A stretch of DNA of 64,000 nucleotides from Prevotella sp. (GCA_017623655.1 JAGAON010000009.1:310001-374000); one strand, 5' to 3'; positions 54,027-62,722 are shown, numbered from the stretch's first letter. The notes: generated by a model not told the origin, from the letters alone. Numbers and translations are program-made.

Positions 54027-55313
54027 AAAGTAAGTGGATGCGGCATATAGCGGGATGTTTGTCATCCACCCCTGTTCCCGGTAGTCTGACATGGAAAAAC
54101 GCAGGCCGTGCATACCCTGATGCGCCGCCACAAAGGTTGACAACGACTTTGAACGCAGGTTCTCTTCCGCCTTTGCCTCAATGGGAACAATGTTGCTGCC
54201 ATGCTGAATCAGGAAGTCAATCTCCAGCTTCGCTTCGTTGCTGAAATAAAAAACAGATGTATTGTATGCGGCAACCAACTGGCTCATCATGTAGTTTTCG
54301 GTAAATGCTCCTTTCGCTTCCCCCATGCCATTGTTTGCCACAAGCATTATTTCAGGCGGCGTCTCGCTCATGGCACCCAGCAGACCGCAATCAAGCAGGA
54401 ACAGTTTGAAGCTCGAAATATCGGCATAAAACTTCAAGGGCATCTTGGGGGTAGTAACTCTTTCTGACTTATATACCAGTCCTGCGTCTATCAACCACTG
54501 TATGGCGACCTCGAAATCTTTTGCCCGTCCCCCGGGTTTTGCGACACCATAGATGAACTTCTTGTTCTCCTTTACCAGTTGTGAAGGCATGGACTGCCAC
54601 ACCATATTAATGCGGTTGGCCTCGCTTGTCGGCACATGCTTTGACATATCTTTCCGGTAAGTGTAGAGAATGTTGTCCTGTATTTCCCTTACCTTGTTGG
54701 CATCGTTGGTTTCAATGAACCCCTGTACCGCTTCGGGCATACCTCCGACGAAATAATATTCGCGCAGACACTTGATGTATTCCGTTCTCAACAGCCTTAT
54801 GGTGTCCCAGTCTTTGCTCCTCAATATATCTGCCATCTGCCTTTGCCCTTTGGCCAACAGGAACTCATCGTAGGTCATTGGGTAGATATTCAGTATGTCA
54901 ACCTTGCCTACGGGGAACGATTCGCCCTTGTGCATGGCTATGCCGAGCAACGAGCCTGCAACGGCGACATGATATTGCGGAGCGTTCTCGCAAAAGTATT
55001 TCAAGGCCGACAAGCCCCTTTTCGACTCCTGAATCTCGTCTAATATAATCAATGTCTTCCCCGCTTCGATAGACTGTCGCGTTATAGCCCCTATTGCCAA
55101 GACTATGCGTTGTATGTTGTAGTCCTGCGTGAACAGGTCTTTTGCCATCTCATTGTCATCGCAGTTGATGTAAGCCACGTTGGAGAACTCCTGCTCGCCG
55201 AAGCGTTTAAGGATATAAGTCTTGCCTACTTGGCGTGCTCCGGCCAGCACAAGCGGCTTGCGATGCTCTTTGTTCTTCCATGCTTTGAGCTGTTCTAAAA
55301 TGTTTCTATACAT
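54012..55313 (-). CDS. AAA ATPase with DUF4143 domain
   Basis: A 433-residue protein of the AAA_14/DUF4143 family. Walker A is LAGARQVGKTY (Lys31), Walker B is LIILDEIQES near residue 98 and the sensor-like AVAGSLLGI follows. A winged-helix region lies near residues 220-290 and a C-terminal DUF4143 nuclease-like domain near 320-433 (EIDFLIQHGSNIVPIEAK, a PD-(D/E)XK-like ExK). These are abundant accessory genes in Bacteroidetes with unclear function. The stop codon and last residues (LKGC) come from array H, so the C-terminus may have been trimmed or extended by the array's arrival. Confidence 0.88.
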   Translation of the reverse strand: MYRNILEQLKAWKNKEHRKPLVLAGARQVGKTYILKRFGEQEFSNVAYINCDDNEMAKDLFTQDYNIQRIVLAIGAITRQSIEAGKTLIILDEIQESKRGLSALKYFCENAPQYHVAVAGSLLGIAMHKGESFPVGKVDILNIYPMTYDEFLLAKGQRQMADILRSKDWDTIRLLRTEYIKCLREYYFVGGMPEAVQGFIETNDANKVREIQDNILYTYRKDMSKHVPTSEANRINMVWQSMPSQLVKENKKFIYGVAKPGGRAKDFEVAIQWLIDAGLVYKSERVTTPKMPLKFYADISSFKLFLLDCGLLGAMSETPPEIMLVANNGMGEAKGAFTENYMMSQLVAAYNTSVFYFSNEAKLEIDFLIQHGSNIVPIEAKAEENLRSKSLSTFVAAHQGMHGLRFSMSDYREQGWMTNIPLYAASTYFLKGC

Positions 55314-55348
55314 CTGGTTTCTATGTTGTTTCTGTTACTTTCCGATTG

Positions 55349-55380
55349 CAAAGATACACTTTTCCTACCGAACTTGCAAG
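55349..55380 (-). promoter_or_regulatory. Promoter of the AAA ATPase gene
   Basis: CAAAGATA at 55349-55356 (minus strand TATCTTTG) and a minus-strand TTG 20 bases upstream (plus CAA at 55377-55379). The first of three 19-bp repeats (55355-55373) fills the spacer between the two elements. Confidence 0.7.
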
Positions 55381-55439
55381 AAAAAATTACACTTTTCCTA
55401 CCGAACTTTATATAAAAAGCAACATTTTTCCTACCGAAC
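55355..55439. repeat. Three 19-bp direct repeats, 33-bp period, at the ATPase promoter
   Basis: Copies at 55355-55373, 55388-55406 and 55421-55439. The common sequence is ACTTTTCCTACCGAAC; copy 3 differs by two or three bases. The period is exactly 33 bp, three helical turns, so all three face the same side. The first copy overlaps the -7 element. They look like operator sites for an autoregulator, possibly the ATPase's own winged helix (inference). Confidence 0.85.
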
Positions 55440-55589
55440 ATACATCATTACGACATAAAGACGGTAGGCTATAAGGCGGATTTAGGGCTACTTTCCCGCA
55501 TCCATGAGCCCCTTGTCCGCATCAGACCGGCAGTTAACCGGATGTTTAGAAGTCCGTTATTTCATGCTGTTTCTACATTCTCCCGAAAG

Positions 55590-55625
55590 CCGTTTGTAAT
55601 CAGTTGATACCCAATGGGTAAAAAG
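55590..55625. repeat. Possible orphan copy of the array flank
   Basis: GTAATCAGTTGATACCC and AATGGGTAAAAAGTA resemble the flank seen beside arrays A, B and F, but no array follows; an R1 element starts at 55647. The rest of 55440-55589 shows no recognisable element or gene. Confidence 0.3.
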
Positions 55626-55646
55626 TATGATTGTACACCCCGATAG

Positions 55647-55740
55647 CAGGCATTGCATCTTGTCGTACAACTATCTCTTCTTCAATGTATTCTTTGTTAT
55701 TACCTCCCTTGTCCGTTGTGCGGCAGAACGCCGTGCCTAC
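55647..55740. repeat. REP-like inverted pair, family R1 (copy 2, degenerate)
   Basis: Left arm 55647-55672 (GCAGGCATTGCATC...) and right arm 55715-55740 (GTTGTGCGGCAGAACGCCGTG...) align with copy 1 at 18568-18661 with several mismatches. It is followed by the same linker and an R2 element, showing that R1+R2 travel or arose together. Confidence 0.7.
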
Positions 55741-55789
55741 TGGCGCCATCTATACCGGTTTATTGTGTCCTGTCATTTAATTGGCGTAT

Positions 55790-55870
55790 GTAGAGACGAT
55801 GTATTACATCGTCTCCGCAACCGAATCATGCCGCATTATTTTTTGAGGCGATGTGGTACATCGTCTCTAC
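55790..55870. repeat. REP-like element, family R2 (copy 3)
   Basis: Hairpins with cores GATGTATTACATC and GATGTGGTACATC and GAGACG-type arms. It is the same size as copy 1 (81 bases). It lies 40 bases after the stop of the leftward GH2 gene. Confidence 0.8.
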
Positions 55871-55909
55871 AAGCGGACAGACGGACAATGCCCTTCGTCC
55901 GGATATTGC

Positions 55910-58279
55910 CTATCGGCATTTTATCCCTATGCTCCGGGTGAGCGATTTGCCGTCGATGTCGGCGGTAACATTTACCGCGGCCTTACCGCTTTTGCCGTTA
56001 TTGCGCACGACAGCCAAGGCACGTCCGTGCCAAACACGGTGCGTATTGTCATAATAAGGGTCGGTATCCTTTATGTCGGCGTTGCCGAGTCCGATGAGAG
56101 TGACATTCCCCGTAGTGGCGACAGAGAGACGGTTGTCGGCCACAGGCACAAGGTTTCCGTCGGCATCCACGCATTCTATCGTGACAAACGACAGGTCCTG
56201 ACCGTCGGCGGAGATGACGCTACGGTCGGCGGTGAGGCGTATGCCGGCCACTTTACCCGCCGTTTTCAGTTCCGCCGTCTCCCTTACCGCACCGTTTTCC
56301 ACACCCTCGGCACGCAACACACCGGGCATATAGGGCAGCGAGAAGGAAGCCATCATCTTTTCAGCGGGTGCCTCGCCCACAAGTTTGCCGTTGAGATACA
56401 GGCGCACAAGCGGGTAACGCGAGCAGACCTCCACGGTTATCGGCTTGCCCTCATGCCCCGACCAGTTCCAGCATTCGAACGTGGGATGCGTGCCCCACAG
56501 GGTTGTCTTGATGTTTCCCCTGTACCCTTCCGGCTCGCGCACGGCCATGAACAGCCTCTCGCCGTTGTCGTTCCAAAGCATGGAACGGTAATGGCCTATC
56601 GGTTTCCGCAAGCCGGTCAGATCGATGTCACCGCAATATGCGGCGTGCCACGGATAGAGAGGACGGCTGTAATGCTCGCCCGGCACATCGCCATCGTAAT
56701 ACCAACGCCCTATGCCCGACTCGCCAAGGTAGTCTATGGCGGTCCATACAAAGTCGCCGATGACGTAGGAATGGTCGCGCGTCATGACGTAGTTGTCCCA
56801 CGCGTCACGCGGATATGACTCCGTCTGCATCATCACCCTTTCGGGAACACGTCCGTGATCACCCTCCGCCTTGTGAATCATGTAGTTGTAACCGACGATG
56901 TCATGCTCCGCCGCCAGCGGGTCATAGATTTCCCAGTCACTGTCCCAAGCGGCAAGAGCCTGCGTTACCGGCCGCGAGGAATCGATGCGGCGGCACACCG
57001 TAGCCAGCATGGCCGCATCCTTGACGGCCTGTGGTTTCTTGCGTTCTATAATCTCATTGCCTATGCTCCAGCAGAAGATGGAAGGATGGTTGACGTCCCG
57101 CTTCACCATGCGGGCAACGTCATCCTCCGCCCATTTGTTGAACAACAGGTGATAATCGTGCCTGTTCTTACTGTCGCGCCAGCCGTCAAAAGCCTCGTCT
57201 ATGACCAAAAGTCCAAGGCGGTCACAGGCGTCGAGGAATGCCTCGGAGGGCGGATTGTGCGATGTACGCACGGCGTTGAAGCCGGCATCTTTAAGCATTT
57301 CCGCCTTGCGATACTCCGCACGGTCATACGCCGCGGCACCGATTATGCCGTTATCGTGGTGCACACAGCCGCCGTTGAGCACCATCCGCTTTCCGTTCAG
57401 GCGGAAACCGTCGGCGGCGGAGTATGAGATTGTGCGGAAACCGAACGTCTGTTCCACCTCGTCAAGCACCTTTCCCTTTTCCCTTACGGTTATCTTGGCG
57501 GTGTAAAGACGCGGACTATCCACGCTCCACGGTGCGGCATCGGGCACACGCAGCGTCATGTTCACCTTCCCGGATGCCTGCGGAGACAGCGTTATCGCCT
57601 CCGTCTTGGCCGCTCCTTCCACCTCAGCTGTTACTTGCAGGGCGCGGGTTCCGGCGGAAACATTATCCACTTCCACCTCAATCCTTGCGGTATTGAGGTC
57701 GGGTGTCTGTATGCCCACACCCCAGTCGGCCACCTTTACATCGGCGGTCTCTATCAGCCAGACGTTGCGGTAGATGCCGGAACCGGAATACCAACGGCAG
57801 TTTTTCTGCCGGGAGTTATCCACCTTGACCACTATTTCGTTGTCCCCCTTTATTATATAAGGTGTAATATCCACGAAGAAGGAGGAGGAGCCGTAAGGGT
57901 GTCCGCCGGCGTTCCGGCCGTTGACAATGACCTGTGACCGCTCATAGACGCCCTCAAAATACAGTTTATATATCTTGTCCTCCGCTTTCTTTGCCACATT
58001 CAGCGTCTTGCGGTATATGCCATAGCCGCCGGGAAGATAGCCGCCGTCGTTGCCGGGAGCGGCGTTGCGGTCGAAAGGTTGCGATATGCTCCAGTCGTGG
58101 GGCAGGCATACCGGCCGCCAGTCATCGGCGGGACTTGCGGCATTGGCAAACCGTGCGCTGTCGGCAAGGAGGAAGTTCCAGCCGTCGTTAAACAGTGTCT
58201 TGCGTCCGACGGCATGGCTTTGGCAGACCGTTGCGGAAATGATGACAGCGGACAGAGCCATCTTGAAAATCGCATTCAT
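55910..58279 (-). CDS. Secreted GH2 beta-galactosidase-like enzyme
   Basis: A 789-residue family 2 glycoside hydrolase with a signal peptide (residues 1-23). It has a sugar-binding jelly roll (about 25-190, YGIYRKTLN, GVYERSQVIVNGRNAGGHPYG), an Ig-like domain, a TIM barrel (about 300-600) and C-terminal Ig-like domains. The acid/base is Glu409 in SIGNEI and the nucleophile Glu487 in QTESYP. It probably releases terminal beta-galactose or a related sugar from glycans in the periplasm. It has a single-gene arrangement and lies 69 bases downstream of the GtrA gene on the same strand. Confidence 0.9.
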   Translation of the reverse strand: MNAIFKMALSAVIISATVCQSHAVGRKTLFNDGWNFLLADSARFANAASPADDWRPVCLPHDWSISQPFDRNAAPGNDGGYLPGGYGIYRKTLNVAKKAEDKIYKLYFEGVYERSQVIVNGRNAGGHPYGSSSFFVDITPYIIKGDNEIVVKVDNSRQKNCRWYSGSGIYRNVWLIETADVKVADWGVGIQTPDLNTARIEVEVDNVSAGTRALQVTAEVEGAAKTEAITLSPQASGKVNMTLRVPDAAPWSVDSPRLYTAKITVREKGKVLDEVEQTFGFRTISYSAADGFRLNGKRMVLNGGCVHHDNGIIGAAAYDRAEYRKAEMLKDAGFNAVRTSHNPPSEAFLDACDRLGLLVIDEAFDGWRDSKNRHDYHLLFNKWAEDDVARMVKRDVNHPSIFCWSIGNEIIERKKPQAVKDAAMLATVCRRIDSSRPVTQALAAWDSDWEIYDPLAAEHDIVGYNYMIHKAEGDHGRVPERVMMQTESYPRDAWDNYVMTRDHSYVIGDFVWTAIDYLGESGIGRWYYDGDVPGEHYSRPLYPWHAAYCGDIDLTGLRKPIGHYRSMLWNDNGERLFMAVREPEGYRGNIKTTLWGTHPTFECWNWSGHEGKPITVEVCSRYPLVRLYLNGKLVGEAPAEKMMASFSLPYMPGVLRAEGVENGAVRETAELKTAGKVAGIRLTADRSVISADGQDLSFVTIECVDADGNLVPVADNRLSVATTGNVTLIGLGNADIKDTDPYYDNTHRVWHGRALAVVRNNGKSGKAAVNVTADIDGKSLTRSIGIKCR

Positions 58280-58348
58280 AGTGTATTCAGGTTTTAGTTG
58301 TTTACTGTTCGTTGGCTTGTCATAAGTTTGACGCCGCCTCCGCAGGCG

Positions 58349-58798
58349 TTACCGTTTCCGGAACACCACCTTCAATATGGCGAACTGCACAAGCATCGCT
58401 ATACCCATCACGACGAAAGGAGCGACAAGACGGTGCACGCCAAGGCGGAGACACAGTGCGAAGAGGACTATGTGAAGCAGGAAATTGACGGCGTGACTGC
58501 CTGAGAAGCCGATGAAACGGCGCAGCGTAGGCGAGGCGCGGAAGGTGAAGACGCAGGTGAAATAGAAGTTCACGGCGAAGCTGACGACGTAACCTATGGC
58601 GTAGGCCGTGCTTGTGGCGGTGTCACGCGAGGCCACCTTATTTATAATGTCGATGTAGTTGTCTATGGCAATGAGCAACAACAGATACACGCCATAGTGC
58701 ACAGCGGCGGACAAACAGCCGTTGATAATGAAGCGGACGAACTGCGCCTTGCCTGCATCTCCGTCCTTTATACGGGTAATCTTTTGCTTTAACGACAT
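58349..58798 (-). CDS. GtrA-family membrane protein
   Basis: A 149-residue protein with four predicted helices: FIINGCLSAAVHYGVYLLLL, AYAIGYVVSFAVNFYFTCVFTF, HAVNFLLHIVLFALCLRL and VAPFVVMGIAMLVQFAILKVVF. The GYVVSFAVNF motif is typical. GtrA-like proteins are thought to flip or position polyprenyl-linked sugars for cell-surface glycosylation. No cognate glycosyltransferase is adjacent. Confidence 0.88.
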   Translation of the reverse strand: MSLKQKITRIKDGDAGKAQFVRFIINGCLSAAVHYGVYLLLLIAIDNYIDIINKVASRDTATSTAYAIGYVVSFAVNFYFTCVFTFRASPTLRRFIGFSGSHAVNFLLHIVLFALCLRLGVHRLVAPFVVMGIAMLVQFAILKVVFRKR

Positions 58799-58830
58799 AA
58801 GTACGGTATGGCTTTTTATGTTTCAGGATT

Positions 58831-58861
58831 CAAAGGTACACACTTTTTCCGACATGACAAA
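58831..58861 (-). promoter_or_regulatory. Promoter of the GtrA gene
   Basis: Plus-strand CAAAGGTA (58831-58838) is TACCTTTG on the minus strand, with TTTG 19 bases upstream (plus CAAA 58858-58861). Confidence 0.65.
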
Positions 58862-58890
58862 GGGGAAAGGCGGATAAACTGCAAAAAAGA

Positions 58891-59030
58891 AGTTAACGGG
58901 AGTTACAGCTATGCTGTGGAGTTTGCAGGGGATTAACGGACAAATGTTCTTTCACTGACATTCCGGCTATCCTCCGTTAACTTCATACGGCATAAGCCGC
59001 ACAACTCCCTTTAACTCCACGTAACTTCCA
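58891..59030. repeat. AACTCC/GTTAAC-rich inverted repeat region
   Basis: AGTTAACGGGAGTTAC (58891-58906) and GATTAACGGA (58931-58940) are mirrored by TCCGTTAACTT (58973-58983) and by the 10-bp-phased words AACTCCC, AACTCCA, AACTTCC (59003-59029). It looks like a decayed hairpin cluster and has no coding potential. It occupies the middle of the 485-base divergent gap. Confidence 0.45.
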
Positions 59031-59061
59031 TATTCTGTCACTCCCTCTACCCCGTCACTCC

Positions 59062-59146
59062 GCAAAAGGGTGCTGATTACCTTGTAAAAGAGGCCTGATT
59101 GCAGTGTAATCAGCACCTGTTTACAGTGTAATCAGCACCCTTTTAC
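59062..59146. repeat. Palindrome array I (4 units, 85 bp)
   Basis: Units at 59062-59080, 59084-59102, 59106-59124 and 59128-59146 with spacers ctt, agt, agt. It is the only array located between divergent genes, ending 43 bases before the Pho-box-like sites of the response regulator promoter. Confidence 0.95.
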
Positions 59147-59188
59147 TTTGCGGCTGAAAAACAGGCGTAAAAAGGGAGAGAACGGATT

Positions 59189-59244
59189 GTAACAAAATTT
59201 TAACTTGTATAATTTGCGCATGATAATTGTTTTGCATACCTTTG
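59189..59244 (+). promoter_or_regulatory. Pho-box-like sites and promoter of the two-component operon
   Basis: GTAACA at 59189-59194 and TTAACT at 59200-59205 are spaced by exactly 11 bases, as in PhoB/PhoP-type direct-repeat boxes. A -33 TTTG (59213-59216), a 20-base spacer and -7 TACCTTTG (59237-59244) follow. Autoregulation by the downstream response regulator is inferred. Confidence 0.6.
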
Positions 59245-59283
59245 CCGGTATATTTATCGACAATCCCAAAACTTTCAGACGAT

Positions 59284-59979
59284 ATGAAGATACTTGTGGT
59301 AGATGACGAACAGGACCTTTGCGAGATTTTGCAGTACAACCTTGAGACGGAGGGGTACGAGGTGGATACGGCCAACTCGGCTGAAGAGGCGATGCAAATG
59401 CAGCTGACGGACTATTCCCTGCTGCTGCTCGACATAATGATGGGCGAGATGTCCGGCTTCCAGATGGCGCGACGGTTGAAGGAAAGGCCGGAGACGGCAC
59501 GCATACCCATAATATTCATCACGGCACTGGACAACGAGGACAACATAGTAAAGGGGCTGAACATAGGGGCGGACGACTATATCGCCAAGCCTATCAGCAT
59601 AAAGGAACTGAAAGCCCGGGTGTCGGCGGTGCTGAGAAGGGTATGTGGCGACAAGGGGAAAGACACTGCCGCCGAAGAGGACGACAGCGGGATTGTGGAG
59701 TACAAGACGCTGCGCGTCAACACGGTTTCAAAGACCGCGACGCTTGACAACGTGAAGGTGGCGCTGACAAAGCTGGAGTTTGAACTGTTGCTGCTTTTCC
59801 TCAGAAAGCCCAACAAGGTGTTCACACGCGAGGAACTGCTCAAACGTTGCTGGCCAAGTGACGCCTACGTGCTTGACAGGACGGTCGATGTGAACATCAC
59901 ACGGCTGCGGAAGAAGATAGGTATTTACGGCAAACAGATAAAGACACGGTTCGGTTATGGCTATACATTTGAAGAGTAA
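59284..59979 (+). CDS. OmpR/PhoB-family response regulator
   Basis: A 231-residue regulator. The receiver domain (1-120) has the acidic pocket VVDDEQ, the phospho-acceptor Asp50 in LLLLDIMMG and Lys in AKPIS near residue 102. A winged-helix DNA-binding domain (about 135-231) includes TKLEFELLLLFLRKPNKVFTREELL and YGYTFEE. The ATG at 59284 starts the receiver exactly; an in-frame Met at 59227 would precede the promoter's -7 element. It overlaps the kinase gene by 23 bases. The PhoB-like layout and upstream 11-bp-spaced boxes suggest a phosphate-type regulon, not proven. Confidence 0.92.
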   Translation: MKILVVDDEQDLCEILQYNLETEGYEVDTANSAEEAMQMQLTDYSLLLLDIMMGEMSGFQMARRLKERPETARIPIIFITALDNEDNIVKGLNIGADDYIAKPISIKELKARVSAVLRRVCGDKGKDTAAEEDDSGIVEYKTLRVNTVSKTATLDNVKVALTKLEFELLLLFLRKPNKVFTREELLKRCWPSDAYVLDRTVDVNITRLRKKIGIYGKQIKTRFGYGYTFEE

Positions 59980-61417
59980 GTCCTTCCAATACAACCTGCT
60001 GTTCAGCATAGGCGGCATATTCGTGACATTCGCCGTGTGCTTCGGAGTGTATCAGTTCAAGCGCGAGAACGAGTACAAGATAGACATCATGCACTCGCGT
60101 TTGCAGATGTATAACTATGAACTGGAGCAATCCTTGGGAGACTCCATAGGGAGTCACGACGCCTTCATGCGCTACATGAACCGTCACAGCATGAAAGGAG
60201 TGCGCACAACCGTTATCGACGGCAGCGGGAAAGTAATCCTCGACAGTCATCAGGAGGATGTAAGCGACATGGAAAACCATCTGCAACGCAAGGAGATACG
60301 GCAAGCCCTGAGGCACGGCAACGGCTATGACATCAAGCGAACGTCACTACATACGCACGAGACTTATTTCTATTCTGCCACCGCCATGCCGAAAACAGCC
60401 GGCCATAAGGACGGTATCGTGATACGCTCAGCCGTGCCTTACTCGGCGGAGATAACGCAATCGCTGCAAGCCGACAACTCATACATCTATTTCACGGCCG
60501 CACTGACCGTCCTGCTCGGACTGGTGTTGTACTACAACACGTCACGCATAGGCAAACACATACGTTACCTTTACGAGTTCGCAGTGAAGGCCGAGGAGGG
60601 CGATACGCTTGACCATGAACTGGAAAGACAGCTGCCCGATGACGAACTGGGGGAAATATCGCACACCATAATAGCCCTGTACTGGAAACTGCGGCACTCG
60701 GAAGAAGAGAGAGTACGCCTCAAACAGCAACTGACACAGAATGCGGCGCATGAGCTGAAGACGCCTACCGCCAGCATACACGGCTACTTGGAAAGCATAC
60801 TTGCGAACCCGGATATGCCGCAGGAGAAACGGCAGCACTTTCTCGAAAGGTGCTATGCGCAGAGCGAACGTATGTCAAAGCTGTTGCAGGACATGGCCAC
60901 CCTGACCAAACTTGACGAGAAAGACGTGTCCGTGGAGCAACGGAAACTGGACGATGTGGTGGTGGATGTGCGGACAATCATCGACAACGTGCTGGAAGAT
61001 ACCGCCCTGCAACTGGCGGAAAAAGGCATCACGCCACATCTTGAAGTGCCTGAACCGACGCTTGTTCCGGGGGATGCCGGCCTGCTTTACAGCCTGTTCC
61101 GTAACATCGTTGACAACACAATAGCATACGCACAGGGGGCGGACACGCTGAAAATAATATGCAGGCAGGTGGAAAACGGGGGCGGACAGTACTACGAATT
61201 TACCGTAAGCGACAACGGTGTGGGCGTTGACCCTGTTCATCTGACACGCATATTCGAACGCTTTTACAGGATAGACAAGGGGCGTTCACGCAAACTTGGA
61301 GGCACGGGACTGGGTCTTGCCATAGTGAAAAACGCCGCCATGGCGCATCATGGCACGGCAAGGGCGGAGACAACACCGGGCGGCGGGCTTACAATCATAT
61401 TCACTTTACACAGATGA
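59957..61417 (+). CDS. Membrane sensor histidine kinase (PhoR-like)
   Basis: A 486-residue kinase: first membrane helix about 13-32, an extracytoplasmic region to about 172, second helix about 174-193, a HAMP-like linker, HisKA with His265 in NAAHELKTP, then HATPase with VRNI-like N box (FRNIVDNTIAYAQ), SDNGVGVD (G1), ERFYRID (F) and GGTGLGLAIVKN (G2). It phosphorylates the regulator encoded just upstream. The large periplasmic part suggests that it senses an extracytoplasmic signal or interacts with a membrane partner. Confidence 0.92.
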   Translation: MAIHLKSKSFQYNLLFSIGGIFVTFAVCFGVYQFKRENEYKIDIMHSRLQMYNYELEQSLGDSIGSHDAFMRYMNRHSMKGVRTTVIDGSGKVILDSHQEDVSDMENHLQRKEIRQALRHGNGYDIKRTSLHTHETYFYSATAMPKTAGHKDGIVIRSAVPYSAEITQSLQADNSYIYFTAALTVLLGLVLYYNTSRIGKHIRYLYEFAVKAEEGDTLDHELERQLPDDELGEISHTIIALYWKLRHSEEERVRLKQQLTQNAAHELKTPTASIHGYLESILANPDMPQEKRQHFLERCYAQSERMSKLLQDMATLTKLDEKDVSVEQRKLDDVVVDVRTIIDNVLEDTALQLAEKGITPHLEVPEPTLVPGDAGLLYSLFRNIVDNTIAYAQGADTLKIICRQVENGGGQYYEFTVSDNGVGVDPVHLTRIFERFYRIDKGRSRKLGGTGLGLAIVKNAAMAHHGTARAETTPGGGLTIIFTLHR

Positions 61418-61426
61418 AACAATTTC

Positions 61427-61471
61427 TTAACAGCGGAGTAACCATTCTGTAACAATAGAACCGTATCTTTG
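61427..61471 (+). promoter_or_regulatory. Three Pho-box-like repeats and promoter of the small membrane peptide gene
   Basis: TTAACA (61427-61432), GTAACC (61438-61443) and GTAACA (61449-61454) repeat every 11 bases. A -7 TATCTTTG lies at 61464-61471 and there is no -33 element, so the boxes occupy the activator position. The same motif and period occur upstream of the response regulator gene at 59189. Confidence 0.65.
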
Positions 61472-61507
61472 CAACAGAAGAATTAATAATTAAAAGATAC
61501 GACAGTT

Positions 61508-61615
61508 ATGGACATGAAGAAAGCATTAAGAATACAGAGAGTTTACAACAACGTGAGGATTGCGCTGCTGGCGGCCATGCTTCTGGCTATGTTTCTGGCC
61601 CTCGGCACACAGTAA
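61508..61615 (+). CDS. 35-residue single-helix membrane peptide
   Basis: ATG at 61508 opens a 35-codon frame starting MDMKKALRIQRVYNN and continuing with a hydrophobic helix (VRIALLAAMLLAMFLALGTQ) to a TAA. A basic amphipathic N-terminus and one transmembrane segment make it a plausible membrane microprotein. Support comes from its own TAnnTTTG promoter with three 11-bp-spaced boxes, from the good GC-rich codon use and from its place right after the kinase gene. It could modulate the kinase or a transporter. No homologue is known to me. Confidence 0.6.
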   Translation: MDMKKALRIQRVYNNVRIALLAAMLLAMFLALGTQ

Positions 61616-61676
61616 GCGGCGGAGATTGCACGGCAAACGCACATCATCCTCGGCATTCTATGTGGCAACCGCCATT

Positions 61677-61751
61677 TGTAGGGACGTACCTTGGTGCGTC
61701 CGTGAGACCGCAAGTTCGCCTTATTCGGACGCACCAAGGTGCGTCCCTACA
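61677..61751. repeat. REP-like inverted pair, family R3 (copy 2)
   Basis: Left arm 61677-61701 and right arm 61727-61751 are reverse complements with one difference (TGTAGGGACGTACCTTGGTG against its partner). The loop is shorter than in copy 1 (25 against 47 bases). Confidence 0.85.
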
Positions 61752-61837
61752 TACATTACAGCGTTTTTGTTGCATGAAAAACGGCAATGACACGTACCCC
61801 GTAACCTCCGCCTTGGCAGGGATTTCCGCCGCAAAAG

Positions 61838-61869
61838 TTTGTGGATTCCAAATAATCATTGTACTTTTG
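61838..61869 (+). promoter_or_regulatory. Promoter of the BadF-type kinase gene
   Basis: TTTG at 61838-61841, a 20-base spacer and TACTTTTG at 61862-61869; 31 bases before the ATG. Confidence 0.75.
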
Positions 61870-61900
61870 CACCCAGAAACAATAACTGAGGACAAACGAC

Positions 61901-62719
61901 ATGACACTCACTGCGGACGGCGGAAGCACCAAAACGACTTGGAAAACAGAGGGGAACGGCTGTAAAAGGCTGTTCCGCACGCAAGGACTGAATCCTTTTC
62001 ACCAGACGGAAGAGGAAATATTGCGCATCATCAACGATGAATTGCTACGGCAAGAGGGCTTTCCCGACGCTGCAACCGTGAGCACCATACGCTTCTATGG
62101 GGCCGGATGCACACGGGAAAAGGCACCCGTACTGTGCGGGATATTGCGTGATGTGTTCCCCAATGCGCAAGAAACGGAAGTGGGAAGTGACATCCTCGGT
62201 GCGGCGAAAGCATTGTTCGGAGACAGCGAAGGCATTGCGTGCATACTCGGGACAGGCGCAAATTCGTGTCTGTATGATGGCAAGAAGATTGTAGCCAACG
62301 TCTCCCCCATGGGCTATATACTCGGAGACGAGGGCAGCGGAGCGGTTCTCGGCAGGACGTTCCTGAACCGTTTATACAAGGGCGGACACCCGGATATGGC
62401 GGAAACGTTTGAAAAAGAAACGGGACTGACACCGGCCGAAGTCATCGAGAGCGTATATCGCCGCCCCACCCCAAACCGTTTTCTCGCGTCACTGGCACCG
62501 TTTATCAAGCGGCATATTGGCGAACCGTGGGTGGAGGAGATGGTAATCGGGTGTTTCAGGGAGTTCTTCCGGCACAACATATCCCACTACGCACGCCCCG
62601 ACCTGCCGTGTTCTTTCGTAGGCGGCATAGCCGTTAACTTTGAGAAGCAGCTGCGCATGGCGGCAAAGGAGGAGGGGTTCCTCATCGGAAAGCTGATGCA
62701 GGAGCCATTGGTCATATAG
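61901..62719 (+). CDS. BadF/BadG-type ATPase, N-acetylglucosamine kinase-like
   Basis: A 272-residue ASKHA-fold protein: LTADGGSTKTTW (phosphate-1), FYGAGCTREK, EVGSDILGAAKALFG, CILGTGANSCLYDG (phosphate-2) and GYILGDEGSGAVLG, which is characteristic of the GlcNAc kinase-like BadF group. It likely phosphorylates an amino sugar such as GlcNAc, perhaps in cell-wall or glycan salvage. Single gene, own promoter and a shared terminator at its end. Confidence 0.88.
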   Translation: MTLTADGGSTKTTWKTEGNGCKRLFRTQGLNPFHQTEEEILRIINDELLRQEGFPDAATVSTIRFYGAGCTREKAPVLCGILRDVFPNAQETEVGSDILGAAKALFGDSEGIACILGTGANSCLYDGKKIVANVSPMGYILGDEGSGAVLGRTFLNRLYKGGHPDMAETFEKETGLTPAEVIESVYRRPTPNRFLASLAPFIKRHIGEPWVEEMVIGCFREFFRHNISHYARPDLPCSFVGGIAVNFEKQLRMAAKEEGFLIGKLMQEPLVI

Positions 62720-62722
62720 GAA

